A DNA stretch of 64,000 nucleotides, taken from contig NZ_RCZM01000001.1 of assembly GCF_006438965.1 (NCBI RefSeq), forward strand, positions 745,097 to 809,096. The letters are read 5' to 3'. Positions 34,775-42,606 of the stretch are shown here, piece after piece. This DNA comes from Pedococcus bigeumensis. GTDB taxonomy: Bacteria; Actinomycetota; Actinomycetes; Actinomycetales; Dermatophilaceae. A model generated the notes under the pieces. That model did not search any database. It had not been told where the DNA came from and saw nothing but the letters and a program-made list of their open reading frames with translations. A program made the position numbers and the translations under genes. Numbering within the stretch: the stretch's first letter is position 1; each line of letters begins with the position of its first letter.

Positions 34775-35390
34775 AGGAGCTGCGCCGGACCTCGAGGATG
34801 CGAAAACCCCGGTCCGAGGTGAACCGCGACACGGCATACGCCTGCGGGTCGAGCTGCTCCGCCAACCATCGCTGCAGCGAGTCCGAACCGAGGTTCTTCT
34901 GCACGACGAGGTGCGCCACCCCGCCGGGCGCCAGCCGCGGCAGCCACCTGAGCATCAGGTCGTGCAGCGCCGCCTTGCCCACCCGGATGGGTGGGTTCGA
35001 CCAGATCGCGTCGAACTGCACCCCCTCGGGTATGCCGTCCGGCTGGCTCGCGTGCACCCGGTCCAGACCCAGCGAGGCCGCCGTGGTGCGCAGCAGGTCG
35101 AGCGCACGTTCGTTCACGTCCACGGCATACACGGTCGCCTCGGGGGAGCGGAGCGCCAGGGTGAGGGCGATCGGACCCCAGCCACACCCGAGGTCCAGGA
35201 GGTTGCCTTCGGCGGGCGGCGCAGGGGCGAGCCGCAGCAGCACGGAGGTGCCCTGGTCGACCCCTGCGGGGCTGAAGATGCCCGCCGCGGAGCGCACCTC
35301 GACGGTCTGCCCGGCGAGTCGCACGGTGATGGTGCGCTGCTGTGCGGGGCTGGCCGGTTCGGCCGTGAAGTAGTGGTCTGGCGTGCTCAT
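34773..35390 (-). CDS. RsmC-like class I methyltransferase
   Basis: SAM-dependent methyltransferase of 205 residues of the MTS (small) domain type. LLDLGCGWGPIALTLA at about 66-81 is the SAM loop, VYAVDVNERAL motif II, and AIWSNPPIRVGK near 128-139 the NPPI catalytic motif for N-methylation of guanine or adenine in RNA. The length is that of the catalytic half of RsmC (16S rRNA G1207). ATG 35390 is chosen because the extra amino terminus overlaps hflX upstream; TACCGT lies 8 nt before it. Confidence 0.88.
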   Translation of the reverse strand: MSTPDHYFTAEPASPAQQRTITVRLAGQTVEVRSAAGIFSPAGVDQGTSVLLRLAPAPPAEGNLLDLGCGWGPIALTLALRSPEATVYAVDVNERALDLLRTTAASLGLDRVHASQPDGIPEGVQFDAIWSNPPIRVGKAALHDLMLRWLPRLAPGGVAHLVVQKNLGSDSLQRWLAEQLDPQAYAVSRFTSDRGFRILEVRRSS

Positions 35391-35463
35391 CGGGCCCAAC
35401 GGTAGACGGAAGGACATAAACCGGTCGCTGCGCCCGTTGAAAGGGTGAGATTCTTGAGGGGAT

Positions 35464-36915
35464 ATGACACTGAAGCGATCAGACATCTTTGACCTGAAGG
35501 CCACCGCGCTGGCGACCGAGGACGGATTCCTCCCCAGCGACGGGGCCGGCTATGACGGCGACCAGTACGACCGTGAGGACCGGGCTGCGCTGCGCCGTGT
35601 CGCGGGGCTGTCCACCGAGCTCGAGGACATCACCGAGGTCGAGTACCGCCAGCTGCGGCTCGAGCGCGTGGTCCTTGCTGCAGTCTGGACCGAGGGCACC
35701 GCCGAGGACGCCGACAACTCGATGCGCGAGCTGGCCGCCCTGGCCGAGACGGCAGGTTCCACCGTCCTCGCGGGACTGGTCCAGCGCCGGGCCAAGCCCG
35801 ACACCGGCACCTACCTCGGCTCCGGCAAGGCGATCGAGCTGCGTGACATCGTCATCGCCGAAGGCGCCGACACCGTCATCTGCGATACCGAGCTGACGCC
35901 CAGCCAGCGGCGGGCGCTCGAGGACGTCGTCAAGGTCAAGGTGATCGACCGGACCGCGCTGATCCTCGACATCTTCGCCCAGCACGCCAAGTCCAAGGAG
36001 GGCAAGGCGCAGGTCGAGCTGGCCCAGATGCAGTACCTCCTGCCGCGGCTGCGTGGTTGGGGTGAGTCGATGTCGCGGCAGGCCGGTGGCCAGGCCGCGG
36101 GCGGCCAGGGCATGGGTTCGCGAGGTCCGGGTGAGACCAAGATCGAGCTCGACCGTCGCCGGATCAACACCCGGATGGCCAAGCTGCGCCGCGAGATCAA
36201 GGACATGAAGGTCAGCCGCGACACGCGCCGGGTCAGTCGCAAGACCAACGAGGTCCCGAGCGTCGCGATCGCCGGCTACACCAACGCCGGCAAGTCCTCG
36301 CTGCTCAACCGGCTCACCGGTGCGGGCGTGCTCGTCGAGAACCAGCTGTTCGCCACCCTCGACCCGACGGTGCGGCGCGCCGAGACCGAGGACGGCCGCC
36401 TCTACACGCTGGCCGACACCGTCGGATTCGTCCGCCAGCTGCCCACCCAGCTCGTCGAGGCGTTCCGGTCGACCCTGGAAGAGGTGGCGGACGCCGACCT
36501 CCTCCTGCACGTGGTCGACGGCTCGCACCCCGACCCCGAGGGTCAGATCAGCGCCGTGCGTGCGGTCCTGGCGGACGTGGATGCGGGCAACGTCCGCGAG
36601 GTCATCGTCATCAACAAGGCGGACGCTGCCGACCCGGAGGTCCTCGACCGGATCCAGCGCCACGAGAAGCACTCGATCGTCGTGTCGGCTCGCACCGGAG
36701 CGGGGCTCGAGGAGCTCCGTGCCCTCATCTCCGCAGAGCTTCCGCGGCCGACCATCGACGTCGAGGTGCTGGTGCCCTACGACCGTGGCGACCTCGTCAG
36801 CCGGCTGCACCAGGAGGCCGAGGTGCTGTCCAGCGAGCACACCGGGAGCGGCACCCTGCTCAAGGCCCGGGTCCACCCCGACCTGGCCGGCGAGCTCGCC
36901 GGGTTCGCAGCCTGA
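35464..36915 (+). CDS. hflX: Ribosome-splitting GTPase HflX
   Basis: GTPase of 483 residues that splits stalled ribosomes. The GTP-bdg_N domain (TYLGSGKAIELRD) is followed by GRGPGETKIELDRRR-like RGPGETKIELDRRRI and a coiled coil. The G domain has GYTNAGKSS (G1), DTVGFVRQLP (G3) and NKAD (G4). Gly/Gln-rich stretch near 205-220. GAGGGG precedes the ATG by 3-8 nt. Last of the miaA-dapF-hflX group; the stop lies in a tandem CTGAGCGG repeat. Confidence 0.96.
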   Translation: MTLKRSDIFDLKATALATEDGFLPSDGAGYDGDQYDREDRAALRRVAGLSTELEDITEVEYRQLRLERVVLAAVWTEGTAEDADNSMRELAALAETAGSTVLAGLVQRRAKPDTGTYLGSGKAIELRDIVIAEGADTVICDTELTPSQRRALEDVVKVKVIDRTALILDIFAQHAKSKEGKAQVELAQMQYLLPRLRGWGESMSRQAGGQAAGGQGMGSRGPGETKIELDRRRINTRMAKLRREIKDMKVSRDTRRVSRKTNEVPSVAIAGYTNAGKSSLLNRLTGAGVLVENQLFATLDPTVRRAETEDGRLYTLADTVGFVRQLPTQLVEAFRSTLEEVADADLLLHVVDGSHPDPEGQISAVRAVLADVDAGNVREVIVINKADAADPEVLDRIQRHEKHSIVVSARTGAGLEELRALISAELPRPTIDVEVLVPYDRGDLVSRLHQEAEVLSSEHTGSGTLLKARVHPDLAGELAGFAA

Positions 36916-36935
36916 GCGCCTGAGCGGCTGAGCGG
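36912..36935. repeat. 8-bp triplicate at the hflX stop
   Basis: CTGAGCGC, CTGAGCGG, CTGAGCGG in direct tandem; the first contains the hflX TGA. Confidence 0.8.
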
Positions 36936-36942
36936 TCAGGAC

Positions 36943-37437
36943 GTGCCCGACGTGCCGAGCGCCATGCAGATCAGGCTGGGCGGTCTCGAGACGTCAGAGG
37001 TGGCGGCACTGCTGGCCGAGCACGTCGAGGACATGCGTCGCTACTCACCACCCGAGAGCGTGCACACCCTCGACCTCGACCGGCTGCGGACGCCGGACCT
37101 GACCTTCTGGAGCCTGTGGCAGGAGGACGTGGTGCTGGGCTGCGCCGCGTTGCGCGAGCTCGACCCGACGCACGGGGAGCTCAAGTCGATGCGCACCTCG
37201 CATGCGCACCGTCGCCGTAGGGTGGCGGCCGCACTGCTCGACCACGTCGTGGCCGAGGCGAGGCGACGTGGCTACGCGCGGCTGAGCCTCGAGACCGGTT
37301 CGCCGGCCGAGTTCGCACCGGCGCGCACGATGTATGCCGCGTACGGCTTCACCCCGTGCGACGCCTTCGGGCCCTACGTCGCGGACGACTTCAGCATGTT
37401 CATGACCCTGGACCTGGCTGACCAGCCGGCTCGCTAG
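36943..37437 (+). CDS. GNAT family N-acetyltransferase
   Basis: Protein of 164 residues. Motif A is GELKSMRTSHAHRRRRVAAALLDHVVAEARRRGY (about 84-117), then LSLETGSPAEFAPARTMYAAYGFTPC is motif B, a pattern like YsnE/PhnO-type GNATs. Start GTG 36943 or ATG 36964. 27 bp after hflX. Substrate unknown. Confidence 0.85.
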   Translation: MPDVPSAMQIRLGGLETSEVAALLAEHVEDMRRYSPPESVHTLDLDRLRTPDLTFWSLWQEDVVLGCAALRELDPTHGELKSMRTSHAHRRRRVAAALLDHVVAEARRRGYARLSLETGSPAEFAPARTMYAAYGFTPCDAFGPYVADDFSMFMTLDLADQPAR

Positions 37438-37445
37438 GCTCGCTG
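37428..37445. repeat. 9-bp tandem duplication at a GNAT stop
   Basis: GGCTCGCTA followed by GGCTCGCTG; the TAG stop of the GNAT gene lies across the junction. The same bases form TAGGCT, a possible -10 six nt before the next ATG. Confidence 0.75.
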
Positions 37446-37446
37446 G

Positions 37447-38304
37447 ATGGGCACCATCGCACTGACTGGCGTGACCGGGCACCTCGGCAACCGGGTCCGA
37501 GAGCTGCTGCCCGATGACGGCCGCCAGCTGGTGCTGTTGGCGCGGAGCCCGGGAAAGGTCGTCGCCGGTCCACGCGACGAGGTGCGTCGCTGCGACTTCG
37601 CCGATCCCGAGGGTGCCGCCCGGGCTTTGTCAGGAGTCGACACGCTGCTCATGGTCTCGGCCTCCGAGGCGGCAGACCGGCTCGACCAGCACCGGGCCTT
37701 CGTGGGGGCGGCCGCCCTGGCGGGTGTCAGCCACATCGTCTACACCTCGTTCCAGGGAGCCGCCGCGGACTGCACTTTCACGCTGGGGCGGGACCACTGG
37801 GCGACCGAGCAGGCGATCCGAGAGGCGGGCCTCGAGTTCACCTTCCTGCGCGACAGCTTCTACGCAGACTTCCTGCCCCTCATGGCCCAGGACGGGGTGA
37901 TCCGCGGGCCGGCCGGCGACGGGCGGGTGGCGGCGGTCGCGCGCGAGGACGTCGCGGCGGTGGCGGCCGTGGTGCTCGTCGACCCGATCGCGCATGCCGA
38001 CGCGGCATACGACCTCACTGGTCCGGAGGCACTCACGCTCGCCGCGGCCGCGGCCCTCATCGAGGAGGTGACCGGGCGCCCGACGCGCTACCTCGACGAG
38101 ACCCTCGAGGAGGCGTACGACTCGCGGGCTTCCTACGGAGCGCCGGACTGGCAGGTCGACGCGTGGGTGTCGACCTACACCGCGATCGCGGCCGGCGAGG
38201 TGGCGACTGTCTCCGACGCCGTGCCGCGGATCACGGGCCGTCCAGCCACGAGCCTGCGGGACCTGCTCGCGCCGGCGGTCACAGGCGACGCATCGCCTGG
38301 GTGA
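37447..38304 (+). CDS. NmrA/QorB-like NAD(P)-binding oxidoreductase
   Basis: Atypical short-chain dehydrogenase of 285 residues. The amino-terminal nucleotide loop is GVTGHLGNRV; HIVYTSFQGAAADCTF stands where Tyr/Lys catalysis occurs in standard SDRs, and FLRDSFYADFLP is typical of the NmrA/quinone reductase 2 (QorB) group. Probably an NADPH-dependent quinone reductase or a redox sensor. The gene's 3' end overlaps the convergent helicase by 26 bp. Confidence 0.85.
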   Translation: MGTIALTGVTGHLGNRVRELLPDDGRQLVLLARSPGKVVAGPRDEVRRCDFADPEGAARALSGVDTLLMVSASEAADRLDQHRAFVGAAALAGVSHIVYTSFQGAAADCTFTLGRDHWATEQAIREAGLEFTFLRDSFYADFLPLMAQDGVIRGPAGDGRVAAVAREDVAAVAAVVLVDPIAHADAAYDLTGPEALTLAAAAALIEEVTGRPTRYLDETLEEAYDSRASYGAPDWQVDAWVSTYTAIAAGEVATVSDAVPRITGRPATSLRDLLAPAVTGDASPG

Positions 38305-40894
38305 GCACCACCGGCTCGCCAGCCTCGTCCGAGGCGTCCAGGTCGACCACGGCTTCGATCACCCAGTCGTGGTCGCCCGCCGGGTCGTGGACGGTCTGAC
38401 GCGCCTCCCAGAGACGGTGCTCGGTGTCCGGCTCCGCGGCGCCCGGCGGTGGCCCCTGCGACGGGGTGATGGTGAGCAGGCCGGGGCCTCGGGCCTCGGA
38501 GTCGGTGCCGATGGAGTCGTGGTCGGCGTAGTAGGCGCCGAGGGCTTCGTCCCACGCCGGACCGTCCATGAGGACGTGTCGCGGCGGCTCGGGGAGGGCG
38601 GCGTTGGCTGCCTCGAGCGCCGCGAGGTCGCCGAACCGGTCGCGGCTGGCGAGCTCGACGCGGCGGAACATGGCGTTGCGGACCATCACCCGGAAGGCGC
38701 GCTCGTTGCTCGTGATGGGGCGGGCCGGTCGGGTGCCCCCATGGGCGGCCAGTCCCTCGAGCTCTGCGAGGCGCTCGTTGGCGTCAGGATCGGTCAGGGC
38801 CTCCCACTCGTCGAGCAGCGAGGAGTCTGTTTGCCGCACGGTCTCGCCGAGCCACTCGAACAGGTCGTCGAACTGCTCGCTGTGGTGGGTGTCCGGCACC
38901 GTCTGCCGCAGCGTCCGGTAGGCGTCGGTCAGGTAGCGCAGCACCAGCCCTTCAGAGCGCGCCAGCTGGTAGGTCGAGACAAACTCGGTGAAGGTCATCG
39001 CGCGCTCGTACATGTCGCGCACGATCGACTTGGGTGACAGCGCCGAGTCGGACACCCACGGGTGGCTCTGCCGGAAGATCTCGAACGTCGCCTCGAGCAG
39101 GTCGGCGAGCGGACGCGGCCAGGTGACCTCGTCGAGCAGCGCCATCCGCTCCTCATACTCGATCCCCTCCGCCTTCATCTCGCCCACGGCCTCGCCACGG
39201 GCCTTGAACTGCTGGGCCATCAGCACCTGGCGCGGGTCGTCGAGGATCGCCTCGATCACCGAGACGACGTCGAGCGCGTAGGTGGGTGACTCCGGGTCGA
39301 GGACGTCCAGCGCTGCAAGGGCCAACGGCGCCAGCGGCTGGTTGAGGGCGAAGTCGTTCTGCAGCTCGCCGCGGACCTCGATGCTCCGGCCATCGGGTCC
39401 CGGAGGCGAGATGCGTTGCAGCACACCGGTGTCCAGCAGGCTCTTGCCCAGGATGATGGCGCGCCGGGAGAGCTTGGCCTGGCCGCGGGGCGTCTCGTGG
39501 TTGTTGCGCAGCAGGTGGCTGAGCGCCCGCACCGGGTCGCCGGGCCGCTGCACGATGTTGAGGATCATCGAGTGGTCGACGCGCATCCTGGAGACCAGCG
39601 GCTCCGGGTCAGCGGCGACGAGCTTGTCGTAGGTCTGCTCGGTCCACGACACCTCGCCGTCGGCGGGCTTGCGCCGCTGGACCTTGCGGAGCTTCTTGGG
39701 GTCGTCGCCGGCCTTGGCGATCGCGCGTGCGTTGTCGATGACGTGTTCGGGGGCCTGGACGACCACCGACCCGCTCGTGTCGAAGCCGGCCCGCCCGGCG
39801 CGCCCGGCGATCTGGTGGAACTCGCGAGCCTTGAGGATCCGCTGACGCGACCCGTCGAACTTGACCAGCCCGGTGAACAGCACCGTGCGGATGGGCACGT
39901 TGATGCCGACGCCCAACGTGTCGGTGCCGCAGATGACCTTGAGCAGCCCGTCCTGCGCGAGCTGTTCGACCAGGCGTCGGTAGCGCGGCAACATCCCGGC
40001 GTGGTGCACCCCGATGCCTGACCGGACCAGCTTGGACAGGGTGCGCCCGAAGCCCGCCGTGAACCGGAACCCGCCGATCCGCTCGGCGATCGCCGCCTTG
40101 TCCGCCTTGACGGTGCCCTTCAGCGAGAGCAGTGCCTGAGCCTGCTCGAGGGCCGCGGCCTGGGTGAAGTGCACGACGTAGACGGGGGACTGGTGGGTGG
40201 TGAGCAGCTCCTCGATGGTCTCCGCCAGCGGTGTCAGCGCCCAGGTGAAGCTCAGCGGCACCGGCCGCTCGGTGCCGGTGACCATCGTGGTGGACCGGCC
40301 GTTGCGGCGGGACAGGTCCTCGGCGAGCTCGGTCAGGTCGCCCAAGGTCGCGGACATCAGGACGAACTGCGCCTGGGGCAGCTCGAGCAGGGGGACCTGC
40401 CAGGCCCAGCCGCGGTCGGGCTCGGCGTAGAAGTGGAACTCGTCCATGATGACCAGGCCCACGTCGGCGTCGGCACCTTCGCGCAGTGCGATGTTGGCGA
40501 GGATCTCCGCAGTGCAGCAGATGATCGGGGCATCGGGGTTCACCGACGCGTCGCCGGTCAGCATGCCGACCTCGGACGCGCCGAAGATCTCGCACAGCGC
40601 GAAGAACTTCTCACTGACCAGGGCCTTGATTGGCGCCGTGTAGAAGCTGACCCGGTCGGTGGCGAGGGCGGCCAGGTGCGCGCCCGTTGCGACGAGGGAC
40701 TTGCCGGAGCCGGTCGGGGTGGAGAGGACGACGTTCTCCCCGGCCAGCACGGCGAGCAGCGCCTCGTCCTGATGCGGGTACAGCGGGGTGCCAAGCTCGC
40801 GCGCCCAACCCTCGAACGCGGCATACACGTCGTCTGGCTCCGCAAGGCCCGGGGGGAGCAGATCGGTGAGGAGGGCCTTCTGGTCGCTGGTCAT
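38279..40894 (-). CDS. Ski2-like DEAD/DEAH helicase with DUF3516 domain
   Basis: Helicase of 871 residues. STPTGSGKS (Walker A) is at about 58-66, MDEFHFY the DEFH box near 150, LMSATLGD motif III, and IAGRAGRAGFDTSG motif VI near 363. The carboxyl-terminal 350 residues match DUF3516, found with this actinobacterial Mtr4/Ski2-like group. Presumably an RNA helicase in turnover or ribosome assembly. It ends in overlap with the NmrA-like gene. Confidence 0.9.
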   Translation of the reverse strand: MTSDQKALLTDLLPPGLAEPDDVYAAFEGWARELGTPLYPHQDEALLAVLAGENVVLSTPTGSGKSLVATGAHLAALATDRVSFYTAPIKALVSEKFFALCEIFGASEVGMLTGDASVNPDAPIICCTAEILANIALREGADADVGLVIMDEFHFYAEPDRGWAWQVPLLELPQAQFVLMSATLGDLTELAEDLSRRNGRSTTMVTGTERPVPLSFTWALTPLAETIEELLTTHQSPVYVVHFTQAAALEQAQALLSLKGTVKADKAAIAERIGGFRFTAGFGRTLSKLVRSGIGVHHAGMLPRYRRLVEQLAQDGLLKVICGTDTLGVGINVPIRTVLFTGLVKFDGSRQRILKAREFHQIAGRAGRAGFDTSGSVVVQAPEHVIDNARAIAKAGDDPKKLRKVQRRKPADGEVSWTEQTYDKLVAADPEPLVSRMRVDHSMILNIVQRPGDPVRALSHLLRNNHETPRGQAKLSRRAIILGKSLLDTGVLQRISPPGPDGRSIEVRGELQNDFALNQPLAPLALAALDVLDPESPTYALDVVSVIEAILDDPRQVLMAQQFKARGEAVGEMKAEGIEYEERMALLDEVTWPRPLADLLEATFEIFRQSHPWVSDSALSPKSIVRDMYERAMTFTEFVSTYQLARSEGLVLRYLTDAYRTLRQTVPDTHHSEQFDDLFEWLGETVRQTDSSLLDEWEALTDPDANERLAELEGLAAHGGTRPARPITSNERAFRVMVRNAMFRRVELASRDRFGDLAALEAANAALPEPPRHVLMDGPAWDEALGAYYADHDSIGTDSEARGPGLLTITPSQGPPPGAAEPDTEHRLWEARQTVHDPAGDHDWVIEAVVDLDASDEAGEPVVLTQAMRRL

Positions 40895-40955
40895 CGTCGC
40901 TCATCCTCCCGTGCCCAGCACAGGACAACCACACGGCCCCGGTGGACACTGAGGC

Positions 40956-41492
40956 ATGGGGGTCGTGGTCGAGCGCAGCCGGGGGAAGATCCTCCTCGCG
41001 TTCCTGGGGTCAGTCGGGTTCGTCGTGCTGTCACTCGCCATCCTCACAGTGGGGTCTGCCAGCAGCCTCGTGGTCGGAGTCCTGGGCGCGCTGACGTTCG
41101 GGGTGTTCGCGGTGGGCTGGCTGCTCCTCCTCTTTCGGGGCGGGCCCGGTCTGGTCTTGGACGACGACGGCTTCGAGGACCACAGCTCTGGGGTGGCGGT
41201 CGGGCGGGTGCCTTGGACCGACGTCACGTCGGTGGACAGGTGGGGCGCCTTCGGGTCGGCGTTCGTCGTGGTCCGTGTTCGCGACCCCGCGGTCTACCTC
41301 GCCCGGCTGAGCTGGCTCGCCCGGCCTGCCGCCTGGGCGAACTGGCGCATGGTGGGGTCACCGGTAACGCTCGGCAGCGTGGGGCTGCGGACCGGATTCG
41401 ACCACCTGCACGGGTTGCTCCTGGACGGCTTCGAGCGGCACCGCCTGCGCCCGCGGCGGGCTTTCGATGACGACGTCGGCGGTCATCGGTAG
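40956..41492 (+). CDS. STM3941-like membrane protein
   Basis: Protein of 178 residues. Two membrane helices (about 12-34 and 38-60) are followed by a PH-like soluble half: GLVLDDDGFEDHSSGVAVGRVPWTDVTSVDRWG, a layout seen in the STM3941 family of unknown function. RFAD-like tail basic. It is 9 bp before the tandem GNAT gene. Confidence 0.7.
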   Translation: MGVVVERSRGKILLAFLGSVGFVVLSLAILTVGSASSLVVGVLGALTFGVFAVGWLLLLFRGGPGLVLDDDGFEDHSSGVAVGRVPWTDVTSVDRWGAFGSAFVVVRVRDPAVYLARLSWLARPAAWANWRMVGSPVTLGSVGLRTGFDHLHGLLLDGFERHRLRPRRAFDDDVGGHR

Positions 41493-41501
41493 CGTCGACA
41501 C

Positions 41502-42551
41502 GTGCCTTTCGAGACGACCACCCCGCGGCTGCTGCTGACTCGCCCGACCGAGCAGGACCGCGCCTTCCACACCGCTGTGCACAGTGACCCTCGGCTCTAC
41601 GCGCACGCGCCCCATGTCCTCGGCACGCCGGCGACGAACGCTGAGTTCTTCGACGCGATCATTGCCCATTGGGCGACAGAAGCCTTCGGCTACTGGGTCG
41701 CGCGCGACCGCGACTCGGGTATGCCGGTGGGCTGGGTGGGCGTCCAGCGCCGCGACGGGCACCTCAACCTCTACTACCGGTTCGTCACCGAGGCGCAAGG
41801 GCGACGGCTGGCCCGCGAAGCCGCGCGGGCGGCTGTCGCGATGGCCACTGAGTGGCATCCCGACGCCGTGGTGCGTGCGCTGGTCAAGGACCACAATGAG
41901 CCCTCCGTCAGGACGGCCGAGGCCGCCGGCCTGGTCCGCACAGGTGAGCAGCTGGTGCTGGCCGACGACCTCCCGGACGAGGCTCCGTCGTCGGTATTCG
42001 AGGCACCACAGCTGGGGCGGGTCGAGGTGCTCGATGACGCGCTGCGGACCGAGCTCCTCGACCTCTGGTGTCGCGTCAACGATGCCGGTGGGTCGGTGGG
42101 CTTCCTGCCTGGCGCACCGTTGGAGCGCGTGGCCGAGGTCCTCGCGACCCACGAGAAGCAGATGGCTGCGGGCGACGCGGTCGCCGGGGCACTGCGCGAG
42201 CCGGACGGCAGGCTGGTGGGCTGGGCGTGGTGGGTGCGCGTGCCCAACCCACTCCTGCACCACGGCCGGTGGCTCTACCGAGTGATGGTCGACCCGGCTC
42301 GCCAGCGGCGAGGCCTCGGGCGGCTGCTCATGGCCGGGATGCATCGGGTCGCGCGCGAGGACGGTGTGGAGCTCCTGCAGCTCGGGGTTCGCAGCGGGTC
42401 CGGCGCGAGCGCCTTCTACGCCCAGTGCGGCTACACCGAGGTGGGCCGGATCCCCGGTGCCATTCGTGTCGCCCCCGGAGACGACCGCGACGACGTCACG
42501 ATGGCCAGGCGGGTCGACGGGCGGCCACCCGTCGCCCACGGTGGGGGCTGA
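41502..42551 (+). CDS. Two-domain GNAT acetyltransferase
   Basis: Protein of 349 residues with two GNAT folds. Domain 1 (1-165) is RimJ/RimL-like: TPRLLLTRPTEQDRAFHTAV ... EAQGRRLAREAARAAV. Domain 2 (about 175-335) has the better motif A, LYRVMVDPARQRRGLGRLLMAGM, and FYAQCGYTEVGRIPGA. GTG start 6 nt after TAGCGT (41490-41495), so probably leaderless. Substrate unknown. Confidence 0.86.
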   Translation: MPFETTTPRLLLTRPTEQDRAFHTAVHSDPRLYAHAPHVLGTPATNAEFFDAIIAHWATEAFGYWVARDRDSGMPVGWVGVQRRDGHLNLYYRFVTEAQGRRLAREAARAAVAMATEWHPDAVVRALVKDHNEPSVRTAEAAGLVRTGEQLVLADDLPDEAPSSVFEAPQLGRVEVLDDALRTELLDLWCRVNDAGGSVGFLPGAPLERVAEVLATHEKQMAAGDAVAGALREPDGRLVGWAWWVRVPNPLLHHGRWLYRVMVDPARQRRGLGRLLMAGMHRVAREDGVELLQLGVRSGSGASAFYAQCGYTEVGRIPGAIRVAPGDDRDDVTMARRVDGRPPVAHGGG

Positions 42552-42606
42552 GCGCGGGTTGGGGACGGCCGACGAGGAGGCCGGGCGCACGGCATACGCT
42601 GACCCA